Shown here in pieces: positions 32,884 through 45,678 of a stretch of DNA of 64,000 nt (the stretch's first letter is position 1; each line of letters starts with the position of its first letter). Location: positions 103,796,469 through 103,860,468 of the forward strand of contig NC_134574.1 in NCBI RefSeq assembly GCF_050947875.1, in the 5' to 3' direction. The notes under the pieces were generated by a model. That model was not told where the DNA came from and did no database searches. It saw nothing but the letters and a program-made list of their open reading frames with translations. Position numbers and translations under genes: made by a program. This DNA comes from Dermacentor variabilis (taxonomy: Eukaryota > Arthropoda > Arachnida > Ixodida > Ixodidae).

Positions 32884-35800
32884 GTGCCACAGTGGAACTG
32901 TTGTTCCCTGTTTTCTGCTTCAACAGACTTATATTGCTTAACAACTCATCTTAATCCTGATGTCATAATCTTACAAGAAACCTGGCTTACTCCTGAGAAA
33001 AATTTTCATCTTAAAGATTTTCGATCTTTTCGATTAGATCGCCTTTCTCAAGGAGGTGGCTTAATGATTTTGTTGTCATCTAAATTCTGTCATAAAGCGA
33101 AAATAGCTTTCAAGTTAATGTCTCCAGAATGTGAAATTTTGGCAGTGCACCTTAGCATCCCAGGCTACCGTTCATTTTCAATTATAGATGCTTATTTCCC
33201 TACTGGCATGCACAGTACATACCAATTGGATAGTGCACTTGCTAGCTGCAAAAATGAAGTCATTCTTACTGGTGACTTCAACTCGCATCACATGTCTTGG
33301 GGTTACAAAACAGATTCAGGTGGGCCACGTCTGTGGAACTGGACCATAGATAAAAACCTTTCATGCCTTAATATCACAGGACCTACATTTGTCCGCGCAC
33401 AATCTCGCTCAGTGTTAGATTTGACGTTTTCTAGCACAAGTGTCACTGTGACATCTTGGACAACGATTGATTTCTGTACAAACAGTAATCATCTCCTGGT
33501 ATACTTTGAAATTGCATGCCCTTTAAGATCAGTTGAACGACAAGGCAGAATATTTGTGAATTGCACAAAATTTAAAGACTGCTTGCGGCCCACCATTGTG
33601 TCACTAACTAATAGTAATGACGAAGAAATTGGCTTAAATATTTGTTCAGCATTACAGACGTCCCGACAAAAGTCTGAATTTGAAATTCAGACAGCTAAGC
33701 GTTCCTCATCTAGTCCCTGGTGGAACAGCGAGTGCACACGAGTTTATAGAACAAGGAAAGCTGCTTGGAAAAAACTTCTACATAATGACAGCCAACAAAA
33801 TTGGAAAGATTATCAATTTATTTCAGCAACCTTCAAACGTACTATTAAACATGCAAAAGATGAGTATGATAAAAACCATTTTGATTATCTATCTAAATCC
33901 AAAAACAAACGTGCTTTATTTAATTACCTTCGTTTTAGAAACAAACTCCCGAAGAGTATTAATGTAGACTCAATCGTCTATACCTCACAGGAAATGCAGG
34001 AGTCCTTAGAACTACTGGCTAAAGGACTGGAGAGTCAGTTCGCAACGCACCTTCAAACTTCTGTTTCTTCTCCTGCATTCTCGGGCTACAAGGTGATATC
34101 CTATTCGGAAGTAGTAAAGGTTATGTTACAGTTGCCAACTACAGTGCCTGGCCCGGATGGCATAACAAATGCAATGTTAAAGATTTTCTTTCAAGAAGCT
34201 CTATGTGAGCTTCTCAAGTTGCTAAACTACTCTGTTAGTAACGCATGGATTCCACAAGAATGGAAGATCGCCAAAATTATTCCGTTACTTAAAAAACAAG
34301 GGGCAGGGTATACTATCGACAACATCAGACCAATTGCGTTGACATCAAGCATAGTGAAACTTACCCTATTGAAAGAGTGCTTCTTGGACATATAATAGAG
34401 TTTATTGACGACAATCGATTGTTGAGTTCGTGTCAAATTGGATTTCAATCTGGCTATTCAATATGGCACGTGCATGTAGACCTTGCAAGTCGCATTAACA
34501 TCGCCAGACAGAAAAAACAATATGCGGCTCTAGTTACCTTAGATATATGTAAAGCCTACGACAGCATTGAGCATACAATTTTAACGAATCAGTTACAGAG
34601 CCATTGCTTTCCAGGCTATATTGTAGCATGGGTGCATGAATTTTTAAAAGACAGGGAGTTCTATTGTTTTCGAAGCGGCTATTCTTCCAGTAAATATAAG
34701 CAAACAAGGGGTGTCCCTCAGGGATCGGTACTTTCACCAGTATTATTTAATATTTTACTGAGCAGAATCCCCGTTCACCCAGGTGTCAGTACATACCTGT
34801 AATATGTCAGTACATACGTTTATGCTGATGACATTGCCTTTTTTGGTATGGCTAGCGACATATACTCTTTTTACGAAATACTGCAGTCTTATCTAAGGGA
34901 ACTGGAAGGCTGGCTGGATAGCTTACACTTAAACCTGAATGCTAATAGGTGTGCTATCCTTGTTTTTCCCGTTAAAGACCCAGTATACATATCGCTTAAA
35001 TATCATCTCGAAGATATCCCACAAGTAGAGTCACTAAAATACCTTGGAGTTATTTACAACGGAAATCTTAACTGGCGGCCGCATATTGACTATATTGCGA
35101 CAAAAGGAGCTCGTCCAATGGGCATTTTGCGCAAGTTGAGCAACCGAAGAACAGGTATGCGAAGAAAATTCCTCTTGATGGTATATAAGATGTATGTTCG
35201 TCTGGTGTTAGGATTTGGATGCGTTTTATTCTCAGGTGTTCCAGCATACAAGCTTCGGCCGCTAGTTTTGTTGGAACGAGAGGCGCTACGTCTGTGCTTA
35301 GGCCTCCCAAAATACGTTTCGAATGCCGTATTATACCTGGAAGCAAGAATCGCACCCATAATATGCCGATTTCACCTTCTGACAGTTCAGACTTTCCTGA
35401 GGCTATATGAATCCCCATTAAACCGCCTTCAAATTATTTTCCTCTCTGATCCAGAATTATTTTTTCCTATTCATTGGCCCAGGTTTCATAGACCACAGAT
35501 TATATTTGTGCAGACATTACTTGAACCACTAAATGTGCAAATTCGCGAGGTACTTCATGATAATACGCATTCAAGTTACCCAGAGATCAGGGTCGATGAC
35601 ATTTTCCCAAACCATGCGAAACTGCTCCCTTACGGCATCTTAAGCGCCATGTTGCAAGACCACCTAAGCAGCCTAGAAACAAACTTTATCGTTGCAACAG
35701 ATGCCTCACAGTGCGAGGAAAAAGCTGGCATTGGAATATCTTGTCCTGCACTCGACTGGTCTTTTTCTTTAGGGTTGCCTGATTTTGTGCCTATTTTTCT

Positions 35801-36488
35801 AGCCGAGTTGTTAGCAGTAATCCTAGCTTTACGTAAATTAGACCCAATGATTAGAACGGCTGCCATTCTGACTGACTCCCTTTCAGTATGCTCTTGCCTT
35901 ACCGCTACTAATGAGTCACCCATGCTAAAACTCTTCCACTTACTAGTTCCAGCTCATGTGCAATGTATTCATTTGATTTGGGTGCCAGGTCATAAAGGTC
36001 TGTTTTTTAATGAAACTGCTGATTCACTGGCAAATGCATCACTATCCGGCCCTGTTCTTCCTATTCTACCAGTGACAGCACAGATCACGGCGGCAAGATT
36101 TCGGATGCGATCAATAAGATTAGCCTTATCAAACCCACGTTTGACTGATTCTCCAGAGTATAAGCACCTGGTATTTCCTTGGCATAGCGAATCCTGTGAC
36201 ACAAAGATGCTTGAGATCTGCCTCACCAAATTACACTGCCGAATACCCTCGCTGAATTTCTATTTGCACAGGTTGGGTTTGGTTCCCTCCCCCCTCTGTT
36301 CTTTTTGTAATGAGGAAGAGACGATACACCACTTTCTTCTATCTTGTTGCCACTTTACTGCGGTTAGAAAAAGATGGTTGGAAATACCTTTTCGAAGAAT
36401 TGGCCTGGACTTGACAGAACCTGTAATTCTTTCGTTCGGAGCGTCCACTTTGGGATTCAGCCAGAGGGATGCATGCTTCGCTGTCTGA
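32884..36488 (+). pseudogene. LINE polymerase: endonuclease, RT, RNase H
   Basis: Three collinear frames. 32884-34395: endonuclease with PDVIILQETWL (catalytic Glu), LTGDFNSHHMSWG (Asp/Asn) and NSNHLLV where SDH is expected, then the RT start VPGPDGITNAML and WKIAKIIPLLKK. 34377-34802: RT motif A (LVTLDICKAYDSIEH) and B (RGVPQGSVLSPVLFNI). 34848-36488: after the stop, the YVYADDIAFF box at about 34818, thumb (KYLGVIYNGNLNWRPHI), RNase H (VATDASQCEEKAG, LAELLAVILAL, AAILTDSLSVCS, IWVPGHKGLFFNETADSLA) and CSFCNEEETIHHFLLSC. The nominal start at 32884 is GTG, so the endonuclease has no credible initiator. Only three lesions block the frame, so the copy is relatively young. Confidence 0.92.
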
Positions 36489-36930
36489 ACATTCCTAACG
36501 GAATCTAAATGAATGCCCTGCTAAATTCCTTTCTTTTTGTTTTTACTTTTAAATTAATTATTAATCATTCAATATGACCTTCCTGATTTTATTTAACAGG
36601 TAATTCTGCGCTATTCAATGCTATTTCAATAGCTATTAGGAAATTTATGCTCCATAATAATTTCAAATAATCCGCCCATTTCTTGGCCAATCCCCCATCG
36701 TGGGTAGGAGCCACACGCATCACAGGCTACAACAACAACAACAATGTGCCTATCGTTTGCCTACGACACTGCGGTACGCACCTTGCAAAAGAACTTGGGC
36801 GCCGTCAAACTATATACATGTATGTATATATATTGTGCAACAACTCACTACCGTACAGTATTTGTGTGTCGTCTTGCGGTGTGTGTGATTTGTACGTGTG
36901 AATAACACCGTGCGCGCCGCAAGCATGTAG

Positions 36931-37440
36931 AGCGGTGTATTCCTCCTTTTATTCCTGTACACATTCCCTAGCGCCTTGCTTCGAAAACTCGTAATCCCTA
37001 GAAAAGGGACTGGGGGAAGCACACGTTTCGGTGTCAGCCCGTATATCGTACGGTCTTGCGCACGGTGCCTGCATGACCACTGAAAGAACGGCGACAGCAG
37101 CACGACGGTTCTAAGCATAGAGGCAAGACGCTGCACGAGTGCACCAGCGCAAGAAAGCAGGCGCACACCAAATATGCGCGCCTGCACCTAGCCGCGCCGA
37201 ATCAAACCAGGGAAAAGGAAAGCAGCGACAAGCGATCGTATAAAAGCCTAGTGCAAAAACCAGACGCACACCAATCTGCGCTCGAAAAAGTGATGGTGTA
37301 AATTCCTAGTGCAGAAACCAGGCGCACATCAATCTGCGCTCGGAAAAGCGCGCGCAAGCACGTAGCGAGCCGCGCCAATCCAATCCAGAAGCCAAAGGAG
37401 AGGGGGGAAGTAATGTGTGACCAAGTTCAGTGTTACCCGA
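36931..37440 (-). repeat. GC-rich dispersed repeat R, copy 1, with internal subrepeats
   Basis: Contains tandem units of about 58 bp: 'cctagtgcaaaaaccagacg' then 'cacaccaatctgcgctcg' (37247) and 'cctagtgcagaaaccaggcg' then 'cacatcaatctgcgctcgg' (37305). These are followed by 'gcaagcacgtagcgagccgc' then 'gccaatcca'. The same order appears at 60880-61185 and, in reverse, at 55811-55940 plus 58804-58890. It has no coding capacity and could be the promoter end of a transposon. Confidence 0.6.
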
Positions 37441-38090
37441 GTGTATATTTAGCCATAGCCTCCATAGAGGAGGCTATGATTTAGCAACACTGCCAGCATC
37501 TTCAGCTATTTTGCATGCAGTTTGCACCGGTTTGCGCGCTGCTCTGCATTCTCCAGCTTGCTTTTCAGGTCGGAACTCGTGACGGCTGATAGAGCCAAGA
37601 ATAGGTAAGCGCTCTTCGCGGCAACAATATCGGGCGTACATTTGATTGTTTCCTTGCATTCCTAAAGCAAAGCTCTTGGGGTCAGCGGACGCAGTTCAAA
37701 GCACTTCGCACGCTCTGTGTATATTCTTGGATCATACTCTCGGTAAACTTGTTGTTAGACCCGTGTGCCGGTTAGAAACTGTCAGTTTAGTGTACGCATG
37801 CGTACACGGGTACAAGTAAGGTCGCACTTGCGTAAAAAATTGCATACACATACGAACTACACAGGCGTGTGTATAAACTTGCCCAACTCCGTGTACATTG
37901 TGCAACACATACACACGCCGACATCGACAAAACTTGACCGTTAGTACATGTAAATATTATGGGTAGTACATGGGTTTCGATCGCTTGCTCACAAGTCCCA
38001 TCACCGGCGACTGGTGGAAGGTTGGAAGGTGGAAGTTGGAAGGTAGATGAGTGTATGTTTGCTCACAATATCAGTACTGTATGTTTCATT
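37441..38090. other. Unassigned sequence with small palindromes
   Basis: A perfect inverted repeat CATAGCCTCC...GGAGGCTATG lies at about 37454-37478. No gene recognised. Confidence 0.4.
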
Positions 38091-39850
38091 TATTTATTTA
38101 TTCAATTCTGCGGACTCAAGGTCCGATCAGGGTGGACAATACAAATACAAAAAAAGCAGCAAAAACAAAAATAAACAGCAAGAAAAGAACAATATGCAGA
38201 TCGACTAAAAAATTTTAATTCAGTCTGATAACTTGCTTCGATCAGTAAGGCAGTTCCAATCATGTATGGTCCATGGAAAATAAGAAAACTTAATCTGGTC
38301 AGTGCAAGCAAAATGTGGCATGTTTTGTTGGTACATAGCCTCCTAGATAACTAGGATAAATATATATAGTTATCTGGGGGCTATGGTTGGTACTGTCAAG
38401 TGGAACTGCTATATTTAAGTGTGATAAATAAGGTGATATATGTATAGATAGCTTGTTATTCAAAAGTTGGGAAGGAAATTCTAATCTAAATTTTTTGCCT
38501 TCGTGCCTGTAATAATGGTATGCCATTAGCTTGCATTAAATTATAGGGTGAGTCTAACTTGTTGAATATATAAATCTTACAGCCTTTTTCTGAATACATT
38601 CTTAAATTTAGTATAAGGGTCCCATATAATGTCTGCATATTCTAGTTTTGGTAGCACAAGAGCAGTGTACCTGAGGAGTTTAACATTAGTAGGAGCAGTT
38701 TTAAGTTTGTTTCAGGACACACAGCTTGCGGAAGGTAGATGAGCTAACAAATTATCAATATGAAGATTTCAAGAGAGGTTAGAAGTCAGTGTAACACCGA
38801 GATACTTGACCTTGTACACAGCGTTCGTTTACTTTCAATTCAACACGCTGACACATTTTCCCTCATTTCGGCGTCCTCCCGCCTCACACCCTCTCCCCTT
38901 TAGAAGAACCCCACCTATATATACTGTGGCGAGGAAAGCATATGTCGCCTTGAAGAAGACAAGTCCACTTGTCATAACGTAGGCTCCTGCATTCACCTTG
39001 TTCACGTTTCGCTCATCGTCTTGAATTTCCATCTCCGGCATTCCCCGTCTTTTTTCGAGATTCTTATAGTAACTTACTTATTTTAATGGTAAAGACCCTA
39101 ACAAGTAAGGATATGAAATTTAATTTTTTCTTTTGCTAGTTACTGGAAGGCAGACACATGTTCTCGTGTTTAGTGACATTTCCCATTGTTTACACCATTC
39201 ACGCCTACTCGCCCAAACTAGTGCTGAGGTCGTTGTGATCTTTAGTGCGAATGATTTCTTTAAACAAAACACCATCAGCAAATAACCTAATTTCTACACC
39301 AGGGTTAACAACGTCAACAATATCATTAATATACAATAGAAAGAGCAAAGGACCTAGCACACTGCCCTATGGTACACCAGGTGTGACTGGAAGACAATCC
39401 GACAATCCTGCATCTACGTATTGTTTGCAATTAATTAGGTAGGCTGAAACCCAGCAAACAAAAATTTCTTCAATACCTGTTGTTCTAGTATGAAAATGCG
39501 TTTACCGTGTGGAACTTTGTCAAAAGATTTACAGAAATATAACAAAAGCGTATCCAGCTTGCCATCTCTAAAGGGTTATTGCAAGAGACTGAAAAAATGT
39601 GACGAGCTGAGTTACAGTTGAAAATCCTTTCCTAAACCCATGTTGAAACTTAGTCAATATAGAGTGCTCTTCCAGGAATTTAGTTATACTAGCAGCTACG
39701 ATACGTTCGATAGTTTTACAACATGATGAAGTTAGTGAAGTAGGACAACAATCTCTTAGTGTTAGGCGGTCTCCCTTTTTAAAGAAAACATATGTCATCA
39801 TGTGGCAGGTTCATTGTTTGTATTGTTTTTCTCTATGATTTACGTAATCA
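38091..39850 (-). mobile_element. CR1/Jockey-like LINE, reverse strand, degenerate
   Basis: Reverse-strand RT in order: FFKKGDRLTLRDCCPTSLTS (39783-39724), LEEHSILTKFQHGFRKGFST, then GVP-stop-GSVLGPLLFLLYINDI (stop TAG at 39367-39369 where Gln is expected), IRLFADGVLFKE (39289-39254, one Asp of the catalytic FADD lost), KYLGVTLTSNLS (about 38800), APTNVKLLRYTALVLPKLEY and HFACTDQIKFSYFPWTIHDW (about 38300). It ends in 'gaataaataaataaatg' (about 38093-38105). About 240 bp of unrelated-looking sequence (38822-39062) interrupts it between FADG and KYLGV. It cannot encode an active enzyme. Confidence 0.85.
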
Positions 39851-40780
39851 TATTTTTCAAGCTGGATAGGGTCATTCTAAGTACGCTAAACATGAAATAG
39901 TTGATGTTGTTGTATCTGATGCTCCTGTGGAAAGTTCTCCCATGGAGCTCACATTCTGTAAACTTGACAAAACCTGCTAAGGAATTGAAAATTATGAATT
40001 CATGCTGCAGCAGTACATCTTTCATGATTCAGAAAACGCAAGAAATTTGGTGGTAACTAAATTTTCAATGGGCAGAATTAATTTGGCACTAAAGTGGATA
40101 AATGAAACTGCCAGATAAAGTTATTAAACAGATGCTCCGTAGAGGTTATTGTATTCAGCAGTTTGCCTGGTTAGGGGCCACTCACTCAAAAAATGCAATG
40201 GTCGATGGAAAGCATGACTAATTTAAACACATTATTTAGACAAATAGAGCTGTCGGGTAAGTGGAACTACCCAACCGAAGCTTTGAAGAAGCGATTGTAC
40301 ATTATCAGATGCTTTCCTTTTCGTGATAATATGACTATTAACGTAGCAATCTATAGTAAAATGGAGTTAGTGTGAATGTACTATTGTCATCAGAATTTGA
40401 CAGGGTATACAGTGTATGAGCAAGCTGAATCTCCAGAAAGCTTGGGTACATACCTTGTAATTCAGACTTGCAGTCTACAGCACTATGTGTTACTAAAGTA
40501 ATGTTCCATTGATTTAGACTCTGCCTGGCCAAAGGGAGCAGAAATCTTGCTTTTCACAAAAAGCCCATGCCTAGCAATATTGTCACACTCTGAAATATTT
40601 TTTACTCTACATGATGGTTTCTGTAAGCAGAAGCAAAAAGCAAATTCAAGCTTCAAGATGCCCAAGCTCTGCTGCTCTGGGCTACATGTGGATTTTGTCG
40701 GTGTCCCTCGTGTTCAAGTTTTCATAGCAAGGCCGTACCAACTATTTCTCAAATTGTAAGGGGAGGAGCAGGCAAACCGA
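39851..40780. other. Unassigned sequence
   Basis: Probably partly upstream sequence of the reverse-strand LINE. No further RT motif recognised and no host gene seen. Confidence 0.4.
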
Positions 40781-41235
40781 AAACCATCCGACTCCTCTCT
40801 CTCTGGCACACACACACATGCACGCACACGAAAAGATAACTTGCTGTTTGCCGGTGGAAGTCAACCCCACAAACTCCGCATTATGCATGAGTTGCACTAC
40901 CGATTGCGCTACAGCGACAGCTATCAATGCGTCCACTAACTTCGGTATTTATGTTTACTAGATCTAGCCCTGGGAGTGTTAACCAGTGCCCCTCAGACCT
41001 ATGGTGGGCAAATGTGGAAGATCGTCTATTCCCCAATGGCCTCACATAACACGTGACCTAGGAGAGCAGGCAGGTGGCTAAAAAAACCTCGTATGCTACC
41101 TAATCATATCAAGGCTGTCGGATTCGAGACTCTCCCTATGAATGAACAAGAGAAGATGGGAAACCGAGGGGCTTGGATTTTGTTAATCATCACCATATAA
41201 AGCCAACAGACAATGAAGCCAAGGAAAGCTTGTTA
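40781..41235 (-). mobile_element. tRNA-derived SINE-like repeat
   Basis: On the reverse strand, 40920-40852 reads like a tRNA: GTAGCGCAATCGGTAGTGC as A box and GGGTTGACTTCC as B box. Flanking text such as 'cctgggagtgttaaccagtg', 'gattcgagactctccctatg' and 'ataaagccaacagacaatga' recurs in part at 25513-25660. Limits are uncertain. Confidence 0.45.
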
Positions 41236-41385
41236 AAGATAGCAAATTTATGCTGCGCACAGGCCTGAAACTGGACTACATAAATCACACATGGTTGGCC
41301 CTCAGTCCCCAGCAGCTGTGGAGCACCTGACCAAGGCAGCAGTCAGACCTGTAATGCAGCAGAGGGTGCTGAGAATTTCTGGACC

Positions 41386-44326
41386 TGGACAGGCCGCCAA
41401 TGGAAATTGAGTGAAGCTAGCTTAGCAGGACTCTTTGAGGAACTATGACATTGTTCAGACATTGTTTGGGATGTCATTGAGCTTAGTGAGATTAGAAGAA
41501 CTGGTTAGGCTTCTACAGTGCTGACTAATGGTCATGTCCTCTGCTAAGGTCTCCCAGATAAGAAGCAATACGGGGTAGGATTCCTAATTCATAAGTAAAT
41601 TGTGGGCAACATTGACAAATTCTACAGCATTAATGAGATGGTAGCAGTAGTCGTAATAAAGCCTAATAAGAAGTACAGATTAAAGGTAGTACAAGCCTAC
41701 ACTTCAACAACCAGTCACGATGATGATGAAGTAGATCAGTTTTATGAAGATGTTGAATTAGCTATAAGAAAAGTGCATACTCGGTATACTGTAGTAATGG
41801 GCGACTTCAATACGAAAGTGGGGAAAAAACAGGCTGGTGAACAAGCAATTGGCAACTATGGGGTCCATTCTAGGAACGCTACAGGAGAGATGCTGGTAGA
41901 ATTTACGGAAAGGAATAAGCTGCGGATAATGAACACCTTCTTCAGGAAGCCTTGGAACAAAAAGTGGACCTACAAGAGCCCTAATGGTGAAACAAAAATT
42001 AAATTCCTTTCATACTTTCTGCCGATACCAGCATAGTGCAGGATGTAGAAGTGTTAAGGAGGGTAAAGTGCAGTGATCATAGGTTAGTGAGGGCTAGGAG
42101 TCACCTTAATTTGAAGAGAGTAAAAGTAAAATTGGCCGAGAAGAAACAGGCCAACCTAGACACAATAAGCGTAAAAGCAGACCAATTGAGGCTGGTACTT
42201 GCAAACAAATATGCAGCCTTGGAATATAGAGATAAAGATGACATAGAGGTAATAAATGAAACCATAACTAGGATGGCTTCAGAGGCAGCAGTTGAAGTGG
42301 GAGATAAGGCACCAAGGCAACCAGTAGGCAAACTCTCCCAAGTAACAGAGGACCTAATAAAGAAATGAAAAATAATGAAAGTATGCAACTCAAGAGATAA
42401 GATAGAATTCGCAGAACTGTCAAAACTGTTCAACAAGAAAAAAAATAAGGAATATTCGAAATTATAACATGAGAAAGACTGAGGAAGCCGTAAATGTATG
42501 CAGCATGAAATCATTGACAAAGAAACCTGGCATACGACAAACCAAGATGTATGCACTGAAAGCAGGGTAATATCATTAGCAGTCTCGAAGGCATAGTGAA
42601 AGCAGTGGAGTTCTATACTGACTTGTACAGTACCCAGAGAGGCCATGATACCTCCATTCGAAGCAGTATTAAACAGGTTGCAGAGACTCCTTGTACAACT
42701 AGCTATGAGGTTAGAAGGGCCTTGGAAGGCATGAAACAGGGAAAAGCGGTAGGAGAAGATGGAATAACAGTCAATTTAATCAAAGATGGAGGAGACGTAA
42801 TGATTCGAAAACTGGCAGCTCTCTATAAGAAGTGTCTATCAAATTCAAGGGTCCCAGAAAACTGGAAGAATGCAAACATTGTAGTAATACACAAAAAGGC
42901 AGATATTAAAGAATTGAAAAAAATTATAGGCCCATTAGGCAATCCAGCAGGCCAAAGATTCCGCCAGGGCCCAAGGGCTCGAGGCCGTCATCTAGATAGA
43001 GAGGCCTAGGTCTCAAACCTGCTGTGCACAAATAAAGTTTATTCCTTCTCCTCTATTAGCTTACTTCCAGTATTATGTAAAATATTCACCAAGATAATTT
43101 ACAATAGAATAAGGGCAACATTGGACTTCAGTCTACCAAGGGAACAGGCTGGCTTCAGGAAGGGATACTCTACAAGGGATCACATCCATATCATTAATTA
43201 GGTAATCGAGAAATCTGCATAGTGCAATCAGCTTCTCTATATGGCTTTCATAGATTACGAAAAGGAATTTAATTCACTAGAAATACCAGCAGTCATAGAG
43301 GCATTATGTAATCAAGGAGTGCAGGCCGCTTACGTAAATATCGTAGAAAATATCTACAGAGATTCCCCCTCTACTTTAATTCTACACAAGAAAATAGGGA
43401 AATACCTATAAAGGAAGCGGTCCGACAAGGAGACAATCCCTCCAATGCTATTCACTGCGTGCTTAGAAGAAGTATTCAAGCTATTAAACTGGGAACGCTT
43501 AGGAGTAAGGATCAACGCTGAATATGTCAGCAACCTTTGGTTTGCAGATGACATTGTCCTGTTCAGCAACGCTGGAGACGAGTTACAACAAATGATTGAT
43601 GACCTTAACAGAGAGAGTGTAAGAGTGGGGTGGGAGAATAATACACAGAAGACAAAGATAATCATGAATAGCTGGACAAGGGAACAAGAGTTCAGGATCG
43701 CCAGTCAGCCTCTAGAGTCTGTGAAGGAGTATGTTTACCTAGGTCAATTACTCGCAGGGAGCCGTGATCATAAGAAGCAAATTTACAGAAGAATAAAAAT
43801 GGGTTGGAGTGCATACGGCAGACATTGTCAGCTCCTGACCGGAAGCTTACCATTATAATTGAAAAGGAAGGTGTACAATCAGTGCATTTTACCGGTGCTG
43901 ACATATCAGGCAGAAACTGTGAAACTGACAAAGAAGCTCGAAAACAAGTTAAGGACCACTCAAAGAGTGATGGAACGAAGAATACTAGGCATAAAGGTAA
44001 GATACAGAAAGACAGCGGTTTGGATCAGAGAGCAAACGGGTATAGCCGATATTGTAATTGGCATTAAGAGAAAAAAATAGAGTTGGGCAGGTCATGTAAT
44101 GTGCAGGTTAGATAACTGGTGGACCATTAGGGTTACAGAATGGGTGCCAATAGAAAGGAAGTGCAGTCGATGATGGCAGAAGACTAGGTGGGGCGATGAA
44201 ATTAGAAAGTTTGTGGGTGCTAGTTGGAATCGGTTGGGGTGCAGGACAGGGGTAATTAATCGGAGATCGCAGGGAGAAACCTTCGTCCTGCAGTGGACAT
44301 AAAATAGGCTGATGGTGATGATGATG
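41386..44326 (+). mobile_element. RTE-type LINE, decayed copy
   Basis: Collinear with the better-preserved element at 55949-58795, starting at 'ggacaggccgcca'. Blocks: endonuclease YTVVMGDFNTKVGKKQAGE (about 41787) and VKCSDHRLV (42067); RT region KNANIVVIHKKADIKELKK, REQAGFRKGYSTRDHIHII (43140), MAFIDYEKEFNSLE, LFTACLEEVFKLLNWE and SNLWFADDIVLF (43528); thumb YVYLGQLL; C-terminal RTTQRVMERRILGIK. The 3' end is the RTE-type 'gatggtgatgatgatga' tail (44311-44326). Several frameshifts and stops break it, including a TAA at 43857. A 130-bp insertion at 42932-43060 also interrupts it. Confidence 0.9.
42932..43060 (+). mobile_element. 5'-truncated LINE 3'-end insertion within the RTE element
   Basis: Compared with the intact element (LKNYRPISLL), about 130 bp intervenes between 'ttgaaaaaaattata' and 'ttagcttacttccag'. 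It contains 'gtctcaaacctgctgtgcac', then 'aataaagtttattc' and a CTC-rich end, the look of a LINE 3' terminus. Confidence 0.6.
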
Positions 44327-45554
44327 AACAACTTTGAGTGGAGGTCTTCAGATAGCTTTATTTTTCATTTCACTTTAAGGAAAAAGTTGGATTAAAAGAT
44401 GATTCTTCAAGTTGCTGTGCTGAAAACTCGTAGCTATATGTCATTTTATGTCCTTATATTGGATTTGGGGTCCAATTTTGTCTATCACGTCCAGTTATAT
44501 TTTTATGCATGTTTGCTTAATTTTCTGGAAACATTTACAATCAGTTTCTTAGATTTCATTAACTTGGAAAAGACTTCCACGAAAAACACTCTGCTTAGTG
44601 TTGACTTTGAGGTCTAGCAGAACTTGTTTAAAGATAGACTGAGCAATAACATTGATCTTAATCAATATCTTCAATCAAGCAGGGACTGTTTATACTTTGC
44701 TCTGTTAAATCTGATAAATTTACTTTCTGCATCTCTTTTCCAAAAATTCAACTAATGTAAAATTACATAAAGTCATGAACGAGGGAAGTAAACAAAAGTG
44801 AACCTCATATTTGAAATCAATACATAAAATTACATACATCTACAAGTTTGCAGCACTATAACTTAAATAATAACTTTAAAATTCCTTGGTGCGATACCTG
44901 AACTTCACCCTTAATATAGAAAGAATGTTTCTGGCCCCGTTATCCTACTATGTTGTGAATTCTTAGAGATCTTTGTTAAGCAAAGGAAGAACATGATTAT
45001 TATCGCATTTTATGCATAGCAGGCGATGCTACAGAGTCTAGAGAGACTTGCCTCACAGCTTGCATCCCTGACGAAAAAAGAAAGTGCATTGTGTGTGAAA
45101 GAAAGATCTTAGCTATGCGCCGTGTAATTCAATGTAAAAATAAATCTTGTGCTTTTATGTAGCAAAATATGACGTATTTGTTGCACGAAAGACGTCAGAA
45201 ATATGAACCCATTTGCCACCAAACAAGTGGTGTGACATGTTTCTGCAACTAGCAGCCGCAGTGCATCACTTTCGCTTGCGACCAAAAAATTGTACATCGC
45301 CTACTGGAAGCACAAATATGCACAAGTAATATTCGATTCTACATAAACTGACGTCCACAAGTTGTAGTTGCAATATATGAAGTACGTAGTATTTCGTAGA
45401 AAACGTTGCAGATCAAGAACGACTGTGCTGCGAAGTGTGTGGAGTAAGACTTGTATGGGGCCGCACCACTTGTGTGGCTTCCATGCAAGTGTTATGTGTG
45501 GAATGGAGCATGGTGAAAGCTGAGGTCAGAAGGGCTTGGAATGGTTTGGGTGCG
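44327..45554. other. Unassigned sequence
   Basis: AT-rich. Short frames only, none recognised. Confidence 0.4.
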
Positions 45555-45572
45555 AGCTAGTTGGTATGGATC

Positions 45573-45678
45573 ATTCATTTTAAACAGCACCAAAAAACAG
45601 GGACAAGGAAGAGCACAGGACCAGTGCTGGTCCTTTGCTCTTTCTTGTCCCTGTTTTTTGGTGCTGTTTGAAATGAAT
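45573..45678. repeat. 52-bp-arm hairpin, probably a Penelope terminal remnant
   Basis: Arms 45573-45624 and 45627-45678 are almost perfectly complementary ('aacagcaccaaaaaacaggg' and its reverse) with a 2-base gap. The preceding 'gagctagttggtatgg' resembles 'gggctagttggtttac' at the left end of the Penelope-like element at 13293. It lies about 270 bp upstream of serpin 3's acceptor. Confidence 0.7.

Larger units (their letters stand above)
32430..36745 (+). mobile_element. Nearly full-length I-type LINE (EN, RT, RNase H)
   Basis: Non-LTR retrotransposon with an ORF1-like piece, then endonuclease, reverse transcriptase, RNase H and a C-terminal zinc knuckle in one polymerase region. RNase H supports the I group. 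The 3' UTR contains 'ttggccaatcccccatcgtg' and ends in (CAA)n at 36727-36744. Disruptions: no ATG before the endonuclease, a frameshift at about 34370-34395, an in-frame TAA at 34800-34802 caused by a 21-bp duplication, and Asn for the catalytic Asp in the endonuclease SDH motif (NSNHLLV). The 5' end is not defined. The GA-rich stretch at 32389-32411 and the sequence back to about 32200 may belong to it. Confidence 0.92.

Noticed and set aside
40852..40920. tRNA gene on the reverse strand
   Set aside because: The A-box and B-box resemblance is good, but the acceptor stem and 3' end are missing and the surroundings are a dispersed repeat. It is a SINE head.
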